Source: an uncultured bacterium (GTDB lineage Bacteria > Pseudomonadota > Gammaproteobacteria > Burkholderiales > Burkholderiaceae_D). From it: a stretch of DNA of 12,728 nucleotides. Of this stretch, positions 6,559-12,728 are shown piece by piece (positions within the stretch are counted from its first letter, which is position 1; each line of letters opens with the position of its first letter). Location: assembly GCA_903872555.1 (NCBI GenBank), contig CAIQLE010000348.1:1-12728 (forward strand), read 5' to 3'. Position numbers and translations under genes: made by a program. The notes under the pieces are model-generated. The model did no database searches. It was not told where the DNA came from and was given only the letters and a program-made list of their open reading frames with translations.

Positions 6559-7566
6559 ATGCATACTCTAAACATCAGCATTTACGTACTTGCATCACTG
6601 ATCATCATGGCATTGCTGTTCGATTTTATGAACGGCTTTCATGATGCCGCGAATGCGATCGCGACGGTGGTATCGACCGGCGTTCTAAAACCGCATCAGG
6701 CCGTGGCGATGGCTGCATTTTTTAATTTCATCGCCATTATGGTGTTCCACCTCAAGGTGGCCACCACGGTGGGCAAGGGGACGATTGATCCTTCCGTAGT
6801 AGATCACTACGTTGTATTTGGCGCTCTGATGGGAGCCATTGCCTGGAATTTACTGACCTGGTACTACGGCATTCCTTCTTCCTCATCGCATGCGCTGATC
6901 GGTGGACTGGTAGGTGCAGCTGTCGCAAAATCAGGCACTGATTCGCTGATTGCCGGCGGCCTGATTAAAACCATTACCTTCATCGTACTGTCACCCTTAC
7001 TGGGTTTTTTGTTTGGCTCACTGATGATGCTGATCGTGTCCTGGCTGTTTGTACGCAGTACACCGCAGCGAGTGGATAAATGGTTCAGACGCATGCAGCT
7101 GGTGTCAGCCTCGATGTACAGTCTTGGTCATGGCGGCAATGACGCTCAAAAAACTATGGGCATCATCTGGATGCTTCTGATCTCGGCGGGTGCGCTTGCC
7201 CCCGGTGATGATCTGCCGATCTGGGTGATTGTCAGCTGCTATATCGCCATCGGTATGGGTACGCTGTTTGGCGGCTGGCGCATTGTTAAAACCATGGGTC
7301 AGAAAATCACCAAGCTGAAACCTGTCGGTGGCTTTTGTGCCGAGACGGGTGGTGCGATCACCTTGTTCATGGCAACGGCACTCGGCGTCCCCGTGTCGAC
7401 AACGCATACCATCACTGGTGCGATTGTGGGTGTGGGTTCTTCGCGCAAGATGTCTGCTGTGCGCTGGGGCGTCGCTGGCAATATCGTCTGGGCCTGGATC
7501 TTTACGATTCCTGCATCGGCCTTTGTCGCGGCAATCGCCTGGTGGATAGGGCGCCAGATTTTGTAA
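6559..7566 (+). CDS. pit: Low-affinity inorganic phosphate transporter, Pit family
   Basis: A polytopic inner-membrane transporter of 335 residues that takes up metal-phosphate with protons (Pit/PiT family). The two inverted halves each carry the signature: GFHDAANAIATVV in the first membrane segment (26-38) and HGGNDAQKTMGI in the second half (191-202). The motifs WYYGIPSSSSHALIGGL and GVPVSTTHTITGAIVGVG are also family-conserved. It is the short bacterial form, without the large central loop of E. coli PitA (499 residues). About nine to ten hydrophobic segments are apparent. The ATG has no clear ribosome binding site, so translation may depend on the upstream DUF47 gene. A terminator follows. 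Confidence 0.95.
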   Translation: MHTLNISIYVLASLIIMALLFDFMNGFHDAANAIATVVSTGVLKPHQAVAMAAFFNFIAIMVFHLKVATTVGKGTIDPSVVDHYVVFGALMGAIAWNLLTWYYGIPSSSSHALIGGLVGAAVAKSGTDSLIAGGLIKTITFIVLSPLLGFLFGSLMMLIVSWLFVRSTPQRVDKWFRRMQLVSASMYSLGHGGNDAQKTMGIIWMLLISAGALAPGDDLPIWVIVSCYIAIGMGTLFGGWRIVKTMGQKITKLKPVGGFCAETGGAITLFMATALGVPVSTTHTITGAIVGVGSSRKMSAVRWGVAGNIVWAWIFTIPASAFVAAIAWWIGRQIL

Positions 7567-7602
7567 ATGCTCCATGATGTTGGCGGTATGCCGGCATCAG
7601 GT

Positions 7603-7636
7603 AAAAAAACCTGCCAATTACTCGGCAGGTTTTTTT
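7603..7636. terminator. Bidirectional terminator between pit and phoH
   Basis: AAAAAAACCTGCC and GGCAGGTTTTTTT form a perfect 13-bp stem with an eight-base loop. The A and T tracts on opposite sides let it work in both directions, as expected between convergent genes: it starts 36 bp after the pit stop and ends 38 bp before the phoH stop. A second imperfect hairpin (7576-7598, nine pairs with two G-T) lies between pit and this terminator. Confidence 0.92.
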
Positions 7637-7674
7637 ATGCGTGTGAATTGACAGCGCAGATCTACAGCACAGAT

Positions 7675-9318
7675 TTACAGCACATCGCTCGCATGGTCAG
7701 CCAGCCTTGAACGTTCACCGCGTGCCAGTGTGATGTGTCCGCTATGTGACCAGCCCTTGAATCTATCCACCACATAGGTCAGACCACTCGAACCTTCCGT
7801 CAGGTAGGGGGTATCAATCTGGGCGATATTCCCCAGACAAATGATCTTGGTTCCCGGGCCTGCTCGGGTGACCAGTGTTTTGACCTGTTTAGGTGTGAGG
7901 TTCTGTGCTTCGTCGATGATCAGGTATTTGTTGACGAAGGTACGACCACGCATGAAGTTGAGCGATTTAATCTTGATACGTGAGCGTATCAATTCCTGCG
8001 TCGCTGCACGGCCCCATTCACCCGCATCCGAATCCGATTTGTTGAGCACTTCGAGGTTGTCATCGAATGCGCCCATCCAGGGAGACATTTTTTCTTCTTC
8101 CGTGCCGGGCAGGAAGCCTATGTCTTCCCCTACCGGTACGGTGACTCGGGTCACGATGATTTCATTGTATTGCTTGGTTTCCAGCACCTGCGCCAGTCCT
8201 GCTGCCAGCGCTAACAGGGTCTTGCCGGTGCCAGCCTGACCGAGCAGCGTGACGAAATCACATTCCGGGTCCATCAGCAGATTCATCGCAAAATTCTGCT
8301 CACGATTACGCGAGGTGATGCCCCAGACATTATTTTTGTTGTGGCTGTAATCACGCAGGGTACGCAGCACAGCCGTCTTGCCATTGATTTGCGTGACCTG
8401 ACCATAGAAGGCGGCTTCGCCGTTCTTGGGTTCCATGAATACAAACTGGTTGACTAGCATGGCCGGTACCATCGGGCCGGTGACCCGGTAATACGTCGCT
8501 CCCGTACCTTGCCTGCTTTCCTGCCAGGATTCCATGCCTTTGGCATGCTTGACCCAGAAATCATCGGGTAGCTGCAAGATGCCCGAGTACAGCAGGTCGG
8601 TATCTTCCAGCACGTGGTCATTGAAATACTCTTCAGCAGGCAGACCCAGCGCACGTGCCTTAATGCGCATGTTGATGTCTTTGGATACCAGCACCACAGG
8701 GCGTTCAGGATGCTGCTCCTGCAGGGCGCGCACGACACCCAGAATTTGATTGTCAGCCTTACCTTCCGGTAGGCCGGGCGGCAAGGTCCAGTTCGACAGT
8801 CGTGTCTGGAAGAACAGCCGGCCTACGGCATCTTTATTACCCAGTTTGCTGAGGGATATACCTTCATCAATCGCATCTTCCGAGGTGTCAGCCACCAGTG
8901 CGTCCAGCGATCGCGATACCTGACGTGCATTGCGCGCCACCTCCGACATGCCTTTTTTATGGTTGTCGAGCTCTTCCAGCGTGATCATCGGCAGATAGAC
9001 ATCATGTTCGGCGAAGCGAAACAGCGAGGTCGGATCATGCATCAGCACATTGGTATCGAGAACGAATAATTTGGTGACGCCCCGTTTATCGCCTGAGCGG
9101 CTGGCCGAGGATTTCACATGTGTATCGCTGCGAGTGCGACGTGCTGCAGATTTATCCTGAGCGGGAGCTTCCGTTCGGATACGTGCCTGAGCAGGCTTGG
9201 CTTCGGGCGGGCTGACCAGAGCGATCGCTGGTTTGACTGTCTTGCCTTTTTCTGCCTTGGGATAATCCACCGGGGAAAGCAATGCTGCGGGTTTAGTAGG
9301 CATTTTAGGCAGTGGCAT
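7675..9318 (-). CDS. PhoH family protein with N-terminal PIN domain (PhoH2 type)
   Basis: A 547-residue protein of the PIN-PhoH class. PIN domains are Mg2+-dependent ribonucleases and PhoH is a RecA-like ATPase; PhoH2 proteins studied in mycobacteria couple RNA unwinding and cleavage. The first 80 residues are basic and Pro/Ala-rich, probably disordered. The PIN domain starts at KLFVLDTNVLMHD (D88), with further acidic residues in LEELDNHK. The PhoH domain has Walker A GQAGTGKT (360-367) and Walker B LIIDEAQN (D469, E470), followed by GNIAQIDTPYL. The ATG has the ribosome binding site GAGGT four bases upstream. Despite the name, a link to phosphate starvation is not shown here, and no Pho box was seen. 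It converges on pit. A palindrome separates it from bcp. Confidence 0.93.
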   Translation of the reverse strand: MPLPKMPTKPAALLSPVDYPKAEKGKTVKPAIALVSPPEAKPAQARIRTEAPAQDKSAARRTRSDTHVKSSASRSGDKRGVTKLFVLDTNVLMHDPTSLFRFAEHDVYLPMITLEELDNHKKGMSEVARNARQVSRSLDALVADTSEDAIDEGISLSKLGNKDAVGRLFFQTRLSNWTLPPGLPEGKADNQILGVVRALQEQHPERPVVLVSKDINMRIKARALGLPAEEYFNDHVLEDTDLLYSGILQLPDDFWVKHAKGMESWQESRQGTGATYYRVTGPMVPAMLVNQFVFMEPKNGEAAFYGQVTQINGKTAVLRTLRDYSHNKNNVWGITSRNREQNFAMNLLMDPECDFVTLLGQAGTGKTLLALAAGLAQVLETKQYNEIIVTRVTVPVGEDIGFLPGTEEEKMSPWMGAFDDNLEVLNKSDSDAGEWGRAATQELIRSRIKIKSLNFMRGRTFVNKYLIIDEAQNLTPKQVKTLVTRAGPGTKIICLGNIAQIDTPYLTEGSSGLTYVVDRFKGWSHSGHITLARGERSRLADHASDVL

Positions 9319-9394
9319 CAGGACCTCGTACGGATAAGTTGAAGATAATGAAGAAAATACACCTGCAAGGGATCAATAATGACCCGAAAAAACG

Positions 9395-9445
9395 AAAAGG
9401 CTGTTTAAGCAAAAGGACATAAGCCTTTTTCTTAAACAGCCTTTT
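9395..9445 (-). terminator. Long palindrome, probable bcp terminator
   Basis: AAAAGGCTGTTTAAG (9395-9409) and its exact inverse CTTAAACAGCCTTTT (9431-9445) form a perfect 15-bp stem. After a single C/T mismatch the pairing continues inward with AAAAGG (9411-9416) and CCTTTT (9424-9429) around a seven-base loop. On the minus strand it lies 38 bp after the bcp stop, and the arm is followed by CGTTTTTTC, giving a T-rich tail that fits termination before phoH. The stem is much longer than usual for a terminator, so it may also be a dispersed palindromic repeat. Confidence 0.7.
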
Positions 9446-9483
9446 AATAAAATATATATTGAGATTCAATGGGTTACGCTAAT

Positions 9484-9960
9484 TCAGGCGAGGCCCTCAA
9501 TCACTTCCAGAACTTCATCTACATGCCCCGGAACTTTGACTCCACGCCATTCTTTCATTATTTTGCCGGCAGCGTCAATCACAAAAGTTGAGCGCTCTAT
9601 ACCACGCACTTTTTTACCATACATGGATTTCATGACGATGACATCAAACATAGTGCAGATCGTTTCATCGGCATCGGATATCAGTTCAAAAGGCAGCGCC
9701 AGTTTGGCCTTGAACCCTTCATGGGAGCGCAGGCTGTCACGGCTGATGCCAAACACTTCTGCGCCAGCTTTGACAAAGCGTTCATGGGCATCGCGGAATT
9801 GTAGACTTTCCGTGGTGCAACCTGGCGTATTGTCCTTGGGATAAAAATACAAGACGACTTTTTTGCCTGTGTGGGCAGACAGACTGAAAGTCTGACCACC
9901 GGTCATCTCGGCAGAGAAATCGGGTACAGCCATATTGATGATTGAAGGACGGTCTCCCAC
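9484..9960 (-). CDS. bcp: Thioredoxin-dependent peroxiredoxin Bcp (PrxQ)
   Basis: A cytoplasmic peroxiredoxin of 158 residues that reduces hydrogen and organic peroxides. The active-site motif is YPKDNTPGCTTES, with peroxidatic Cys48 plus the T45 and later R residue of the family. E. coli Bcp has a resolving cysteine five residues after the peroxidatic one; here that position (53) is leucine. The only other cysteine is C102 (ETICTMF), which matches the non-essential E. coli C99 by position. It may therefore act as a one-cysteine enzyme or use C102. GGGAG lies six bases before the ATG. It is 22 bp downstream of the Mth938-like gene and likely cotranscribed with it. Confidence 0.95.
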   Translation of the reverse strand: MGDRPSIINMAVPDFSAEMTGGQTFSLSAHTGKKVVLYFYPKDNTPGCTTESLQFRDAHERFVKAGAEVFGISRDSLRSHEGFKAKLALPFELISDADETICTMFDVIVMKSMYGKKVRGIERSTFVIDAAGKIMKEWRGVKVPGHVDEVLEVIEGLA

Positions 9961-9982
9961 TGCATTCTCCCTATTGAGATTG

Positions 9983-10360
9983 TTATTGTCCGGGCAGTAT
10001 CAGCGCCAGTGCGACCTTGCGACCTTCGGTCATCAAGATGTTATAGGTACGGCAGGCTGCCCGGTTATCCATACACTCCACGCCTATGCGTCTGGCCATC
10101 AGGCCGGTCAGTAAAGCCGGCTGTACGAAGCGTTGGCGCTGTCCTGTGCCGAGAATGACCAGATCAGGCGCATACGCTTCGAGCAGATCAAAATCAGTCG
10201 ATTTCAGGGCTTCGAAGGAAGTCACCGCCCAGACTGCGGGCGGGGTCTCAGGCAGCACAATCAGGCTGTGGCTGAAACGCAGAGCATTAATCTCTATCCA
10301 GTCATCTTCATAGCCCGTAACCGTCTGATATTGCTGGGTTTGGGTGGAGTGGAGCTTCAT
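9983..10360 (-). CDS. Mth938-like (Xcc1710-like) domain protein
   Basis: A 125-residue protein of the Mth938/NDUFAF3-like superfamily, a small alpha/beta fold of unknown biochemical function in bacteria. Features of the family visible here are WIEINALRFSHSLIVLPE near the start, the central LEAYAPDLVILGTGQRQRFVQPALLTGLMARRIGVECMDNRAACRTYNILMTEGRKVALALILP. The mitochondrial relative NDUFAF3 helps assemble respiratory complex I, but that role cannot be transferred. It has no signal peptide or membrane segment. The sequence before the ATG has a modest GGGGT site. It is divergent from alaA and is the first gene of the pair with bcp. Confidence 0.88.
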   Translation of the reverse strand: MKLHSTQTQQYQTVTGYEDDWIEINALRFSHSLIVLPETPPAVWAVTSFEALKSTDFDLLEAYAPDLVILGTGQRQRFVQPALLTGLMARRIGVECMDNRAACRTYNILMTEGRKVALALILPGQ

Positions 10361-10447
10361 GAGACCCCAATTTTATCCCGATAAGGGGCTGCCGGTCGCG
10401 CTGCATTGGTCAACCCGCAAAATTTGGGGCAAAATGCTTGTTTTCTC

Positions 10448-10489
10448 GCGGTGCAACACTTTTTGCCTGCGGTGCAACTACTTGAGCGG
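10448..10489. repeat. 21-bp-phased direct repeat upstream of alaA
   Basis: GCGGTGCAAC occurs at 10448-10457 and again at 10469-10478, exactly 21 bp apart, or two turns of B-DNA. The remaining 11 bp of each unit differ. The second unit ends ten bases before the alaA GTG. The pair may be a two-site operator or the remains of a 21-bp tandem duplication. A weak alaA promoter candidate lies just upstream (TTGGTC 10406-10411, CAAAAT 10430-10435). Confidence 0.5.
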
Positions 10490-10498
10490 GAACCGTTC

Positions 10499-11725
10499 GT
10501 GAAAACAATTCAAAAATCCAAAAAACTGGCCGACGTTTGCTATGACATTCGCGGGCCTGTGCTCGAGAAAGCCAGGCAGATGGAGGAAGAGGGCCACAAA
10601 ATCATCAAGCTGAACATCGGCAACCTTGCCCCGTTTGGCTTTGATGCGCCCGAAGAAATTGTCCAGGACATGATACGCAATATGGGCAATGCGGCCGGTT
10701 ATACCGACTCCAAAGGACTGTTCGCCCCGCGCAAGGCGATCATGCAATACAGTCAGGAAAAGCATATTCTGGGCGTCACCATCGACGATATTTATCTGGG
10801 CAATGGCGCCTCAGAGCTCATCGTCATGAGCATGAACGCTTTACTGAACAGTGGTGATGAAGTGCTGGTGCCGGCACCGGATTACCCATTGTGGACAGCA
10901 GCGGTCAGTCTGTCAGGCGGCAAGCCTGTGCACTACATGTGTGATGAACAGGCCGACTGGTTTCCTGACATTGAAGACATACGCAAGAAAATCAATTCGA
11001 ATACTCGTGCCATCGTTGTCATCAATCCTAATAATCCTACCGGCGCCCTATATCCGGTCGAACTGCTGGAGCAAATTGTTGAGCTGGCACGTCAGCATCA
11101 GCTGATCATCTTTGCTGATGAAATCTACGACAAGGTACTGTACGACGGTAATACCCATACCTCGATGGCTTCGCTGGCTGAGGATGTACTCTTCATTACC
11201 TTCAACGGCCTGTCCAAGAATTACCGCTCCTGCGGCTATCGCGCGGGCTGGATGATTGTTTCGGGTGAAAAGAAACACGCCAAGGATTACATCGAAGGCC
11301 TGAACATGCTGGCCTCCATGCGCTTGTGCGCGAATGTGCCGGGTCAGTTCGCCATCCAGACCGCACTGGGCGGCTATCAGAGCATCAATGATCTGGTGTC
11401 ACCGGGTGGTCGTTTGCTGCGTCAGCGTGATATGGCGCACAGCCTGCTGACCCAGATTCCGGGAGTCACGTGCGTCAAACCCAAATCAGCCCTGTATATG
11501 TTCCCGCGGTTGGATCCCAAACTGTATCCGATTGAAGATGATCAGCAGTTTGCCTATGATTTGCTGGCTGAAGAGCGTGTACTCATCGTACAGGGCACGG
11601 GCTTCAATTGCCCGACGACGGATCACTTCCGCGTCGTATTCCTGCCGAATGTAGATGACCTGACCGTCGCTATAGGCCGCATCGCTCATTTCCTCGACGG
11701 TTATCGCCGTCACCATGCCCGCTAA
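10499..11725 (+). CDS. alaA: PLP-dependent alanine aminotransferase AlaA
   Basis: A fold-type I class I/II aminotransferase that makes alanine from pyruvate and glutamate. It resembles E. coli AlaA (YfbQ) over its whole length: KSKKLADVCYDIRGPVLEKA at the N-terminus, LVPAPDYPLWTAAVSLSGGK, NPNNPTG (176-182), FADEIYDKVLYD with the PLP-binding D207, and the Schiff-base K240 in NGLSKNYRS. I chose GTG at 10499, giving 408 residues against 405 in E. coli. The frame is open back to a TTG at 10406, but that part lacks homology to anything I know. The ribosome binding site (GCGGGA) is weak. It lies 33 bp before hom; this neighbourhood fits aspartate/alanine-family amino acid metabolism. Confidence 0.92.
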   Translation: MKTIQKSKKLADVCYDIRGPVLEKARQMEEEGHKIIKLNIGNLAPFGFDAPEEIVQDMIRNMGNAAGYTDSKGLFAPRKAIMQYSQEKHILGVTIDDIYLGNGASELIVMSMNALLNSGDEVLVPAPDYPLWTAAVSLSGGKPVHYMCDEQADWFPDIEDIRKKINSNTRAIVVINPNNPTGALYPVELLEQIVELARQHQLIIFADEIYDKVLYDGNTHTSMASLAEDVLFITFNGLSKNYRSCGYRAGWMIVSGEKKHAKDYIEGLNMLASMRLCANVPGQFAIQTALGGYQSINDLVSPGGRLLRQRDMAHSLLTQIPGVTCVKPKSALYMFPRLDPKLYPIEDDQQFAYDLLAEERVLIVQGTGFNCPTTDHFRVVFLPNVDDLTVAIGRIAHFLDGYRRHHAR

Positions 11726-11734
11726 GTAGCGGGC
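11717..11734 (+). terminator. Hairpin overlapping the alaA stop codon
   Basis: GCCCGCT and AGCGGGC form a perfect seven-bp GC-rich stem with loop AAGT; the alaA stop TAA (11723-11725) lies inside it. Only three T residues follow, so termination would be partial at best. It could lower hom expression relative to alaA or protect the alaA 3' end. Its position 25 bp before the hom ATG would also allow a leader role. Confidence 0.35.
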
Positions 11735-11758
11735 TTTAACGAATCTGAAACAGACATC

Positions 11759-12728
11759 ATGAAACCGATCAAAGTTGGCTTGCTGGGCATAGGTACCGTA
11801 GGTGCAGGTACATTCACCGTTTTACAGCGTAATCAGGAAGAGATACGTCGTCGTGCCGGCCGTTCGATTGAGATAGTGATGGTCGCGGATCTGGATACGG
11901 AGCGGGCCAAGCAAATCACGGGCGGCAAGATTGAAGTGGTGAATGACGCCAATCTGGTAGTCAACCATCCTGATATCGATATCGTCATTGAACTGATAGG
12001 TGGTTATGGCATAGCACGTGATCTGGTGATGAAGGCTATCGCCAATGGCAAGCATGTGGTCACGGCCAACAAGGCATTGCTGGCCACACATGGAACAGAA
12101 ATTTTCCGTGCGGCTCAGGAGAAGGGCGTCATGGTGGCCTTCGAAGCGGCCGTTGCCGGTGGCATACCGATCATCAAGGCCCTGCGTGAAGGTCTGACTG
12201 CGAATCGCATTCAGTGGATAGCCGGCATCATCAACGGCACTACGAATTTCATCCTGTCCGAAATGCGTGACAAGGGGCTGGATTTTGATGTGGTACTGAA
12301 AGAGGCACAGCGACTCGGCTATGCCGAAGCGGACCCGACTTTCGATATCGAAGGTGTCGATGCAGCACACAAAGCCACCATCATGTCGGCCATTGCCTTT
12401 GGCATTCCTGTGCAGTTCGATAAAGCCTATGTTGAAGGTATTACGAATTTGTCTGCAACAGATATACGCTATGCAGAACAACTGGGCTACCGCATCAAAT
12501 TGTTGGGCATAGCACGGCGTGTTGAGAGCGGCATTGAATTGCGTGTGCATCCCACGCTGATTCCTTCAGGTCGCCTGATCGCCAATGTGGAAGGCGCCAT
12601 GAATGCCGTGCTGGTGCAAGGTGATGCAGTGGGCGCCACCCTGTATAACGGCAAAGGTGCAGGCTCCGAACCGACTGCCTCGGCTGTGATTGCCGATCTG
12701 GTCGATATTGCCCGTCTGGCGAGCGCTG
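11759..12728 (+). CDS. hom: Homoserine dehydrogenase (3' end outside window)
   Basis: Catalyses NAD(P)H-dependent reduction of aspartate semialdehyde to homoserine, the branch point to threonine and methionine. The frame starts at ATG 11759 and runs open to the window edge, giving 323 residues of a protein that is normally about 430-440. The Rossmann domain begins at VGLLGIGTVGAGT (GxGxxG at 10-15), followed by VVTANKALLA with N104 and K105, and FEAAVAGGIPIIKALREGL. The catalytic domain has AGIINGTTNFIL and DIEGVDAAHKATI with D201 and the catalytic K205. The missing part should hold the rest of the catalytic region and a C-terminal ACT domain for threonine feedback. There is no clear ribosome binding site. 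In related genomes thrC usually follows. Confidence 0.95.
   Translation, partial: MKPIKVGLLGIGTVGAGTFTVLQRNQEEIRRRAGRSIEIVMVADLDTERAKQITGGKIEVVNDANLVVNHPDIDIVIELIGGYGIARDLVMKAIANGKHVVTANKALLATHGTEIFRAAQEKGVMVAFEAAVAGGIPIIKALREGLTANRIQWIAGIINGTTNFILSEMRDKGLDFDVVLKEAQRLGYAEADPTFDIEGVDAAHKATIMSAIAFGIPVQFDKAYVEGITNLSATDIRYAEQLGYRIKLLGIARRVESGIELRVHPTLIPSGRLIANVEGAMNAVLVQGDAVGATLYNGKGAGSEPTASAVIADLVDIARLASA

Noticed and set aside
7105..7575. 156-codon minus-strand frame opposite pit
   Set aside because: It is antisense to the conserved Pit motifs and has the His/Arg/Asp-rich composition of a shadow frame.
11822..12550. 242-codon minus-strand frame opposite hom
   Set aside because: The plus strand encodes homoserine dehydrogenase with intact motifs throughout this stretch; the antisense product is Cys/His/Gln-rich and unrecognisable.
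1..12728. Search for a defence island, prophage, insertion sequence, CRISPR array, toxin-antitoxin pair or biosynthetic cluster
   Set aside because: Every sizeable gene belongs to a conserved housekeeping family in a familiar order, composition is even, and no integrase, transposase, phage or array repeat is visible. The PIN domain here is fused to PhoH and is not a stand-alone toxin.

Overview
The window is a conserved housekeeping region of a proteobacterial chromosome, most likely a betaproteobacterium of the order Burkholderiales. Family-level placement near Oxalobacteraceae is a guess from protein similarity remembered without a search. Supporting evidence: the S18 protein has the long N-terminal extension and LLPYTD C-terminus seen in that order; priB lies between rpsF and rpsR; a two-domain PIN-PhoH protein is followed by a Bcp peroxiredoxin, an Mth938-like protein and an alanine aminotransferase next to hom. 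Base composition looks even and moderate throughout. I see no transposase, integrase, phage gene, CRISPR array, tRNA or rRNA.

Layout. Positions 1-214 hold no gene I can support, but contain a perfect 13-bp inverted repeat, three 9-bp tandem repeats, a hairpin behind suhB and a leftward extended -10 motif. suhB (minus) and trmJ (plus) are divergent around a short hairpin. trmJ converges on lexA (minus), whose upstream region has two adjacent perfect SOS boxes. Next come rpsF-priB-rpsR-rplI, led by a hairpin that resembles the S6:S18 autoregulatory leader and closed by a strong terminator. dnaB follows with a -10 box so near its ATG that its mRNA is probably leaderless. A DUF47 protein and the phosphate transporter pit follow, and a bidirectional terminator separates them from the leftward genes phoH, bcp and an Mth938-like gene. 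A long palindrome lies between bcp and phoH. Finally alaA and a hom gene cut off by the window edge run rightward.

Functionally the window combines translation and replication (S6, PriB, S18, L9, DnaB), SOS control (LexA), RNA modification and metabolism (TrmJ, SuhB, PhoH), phosphate uptake (DUF47-Pit), peroxide defence (Bcp) and aspartate/alanine-family amino acid metabolism (AlaA, Hom).

I did not find a new multi-gene system. The points worth a second look are regulatory and structural: the rpsF leader, the leaderless dnaB start, the paired SOS boxes, the palindromes at 28-71 and 9395-9445, and the 21-bp-phased repeat before alaA.
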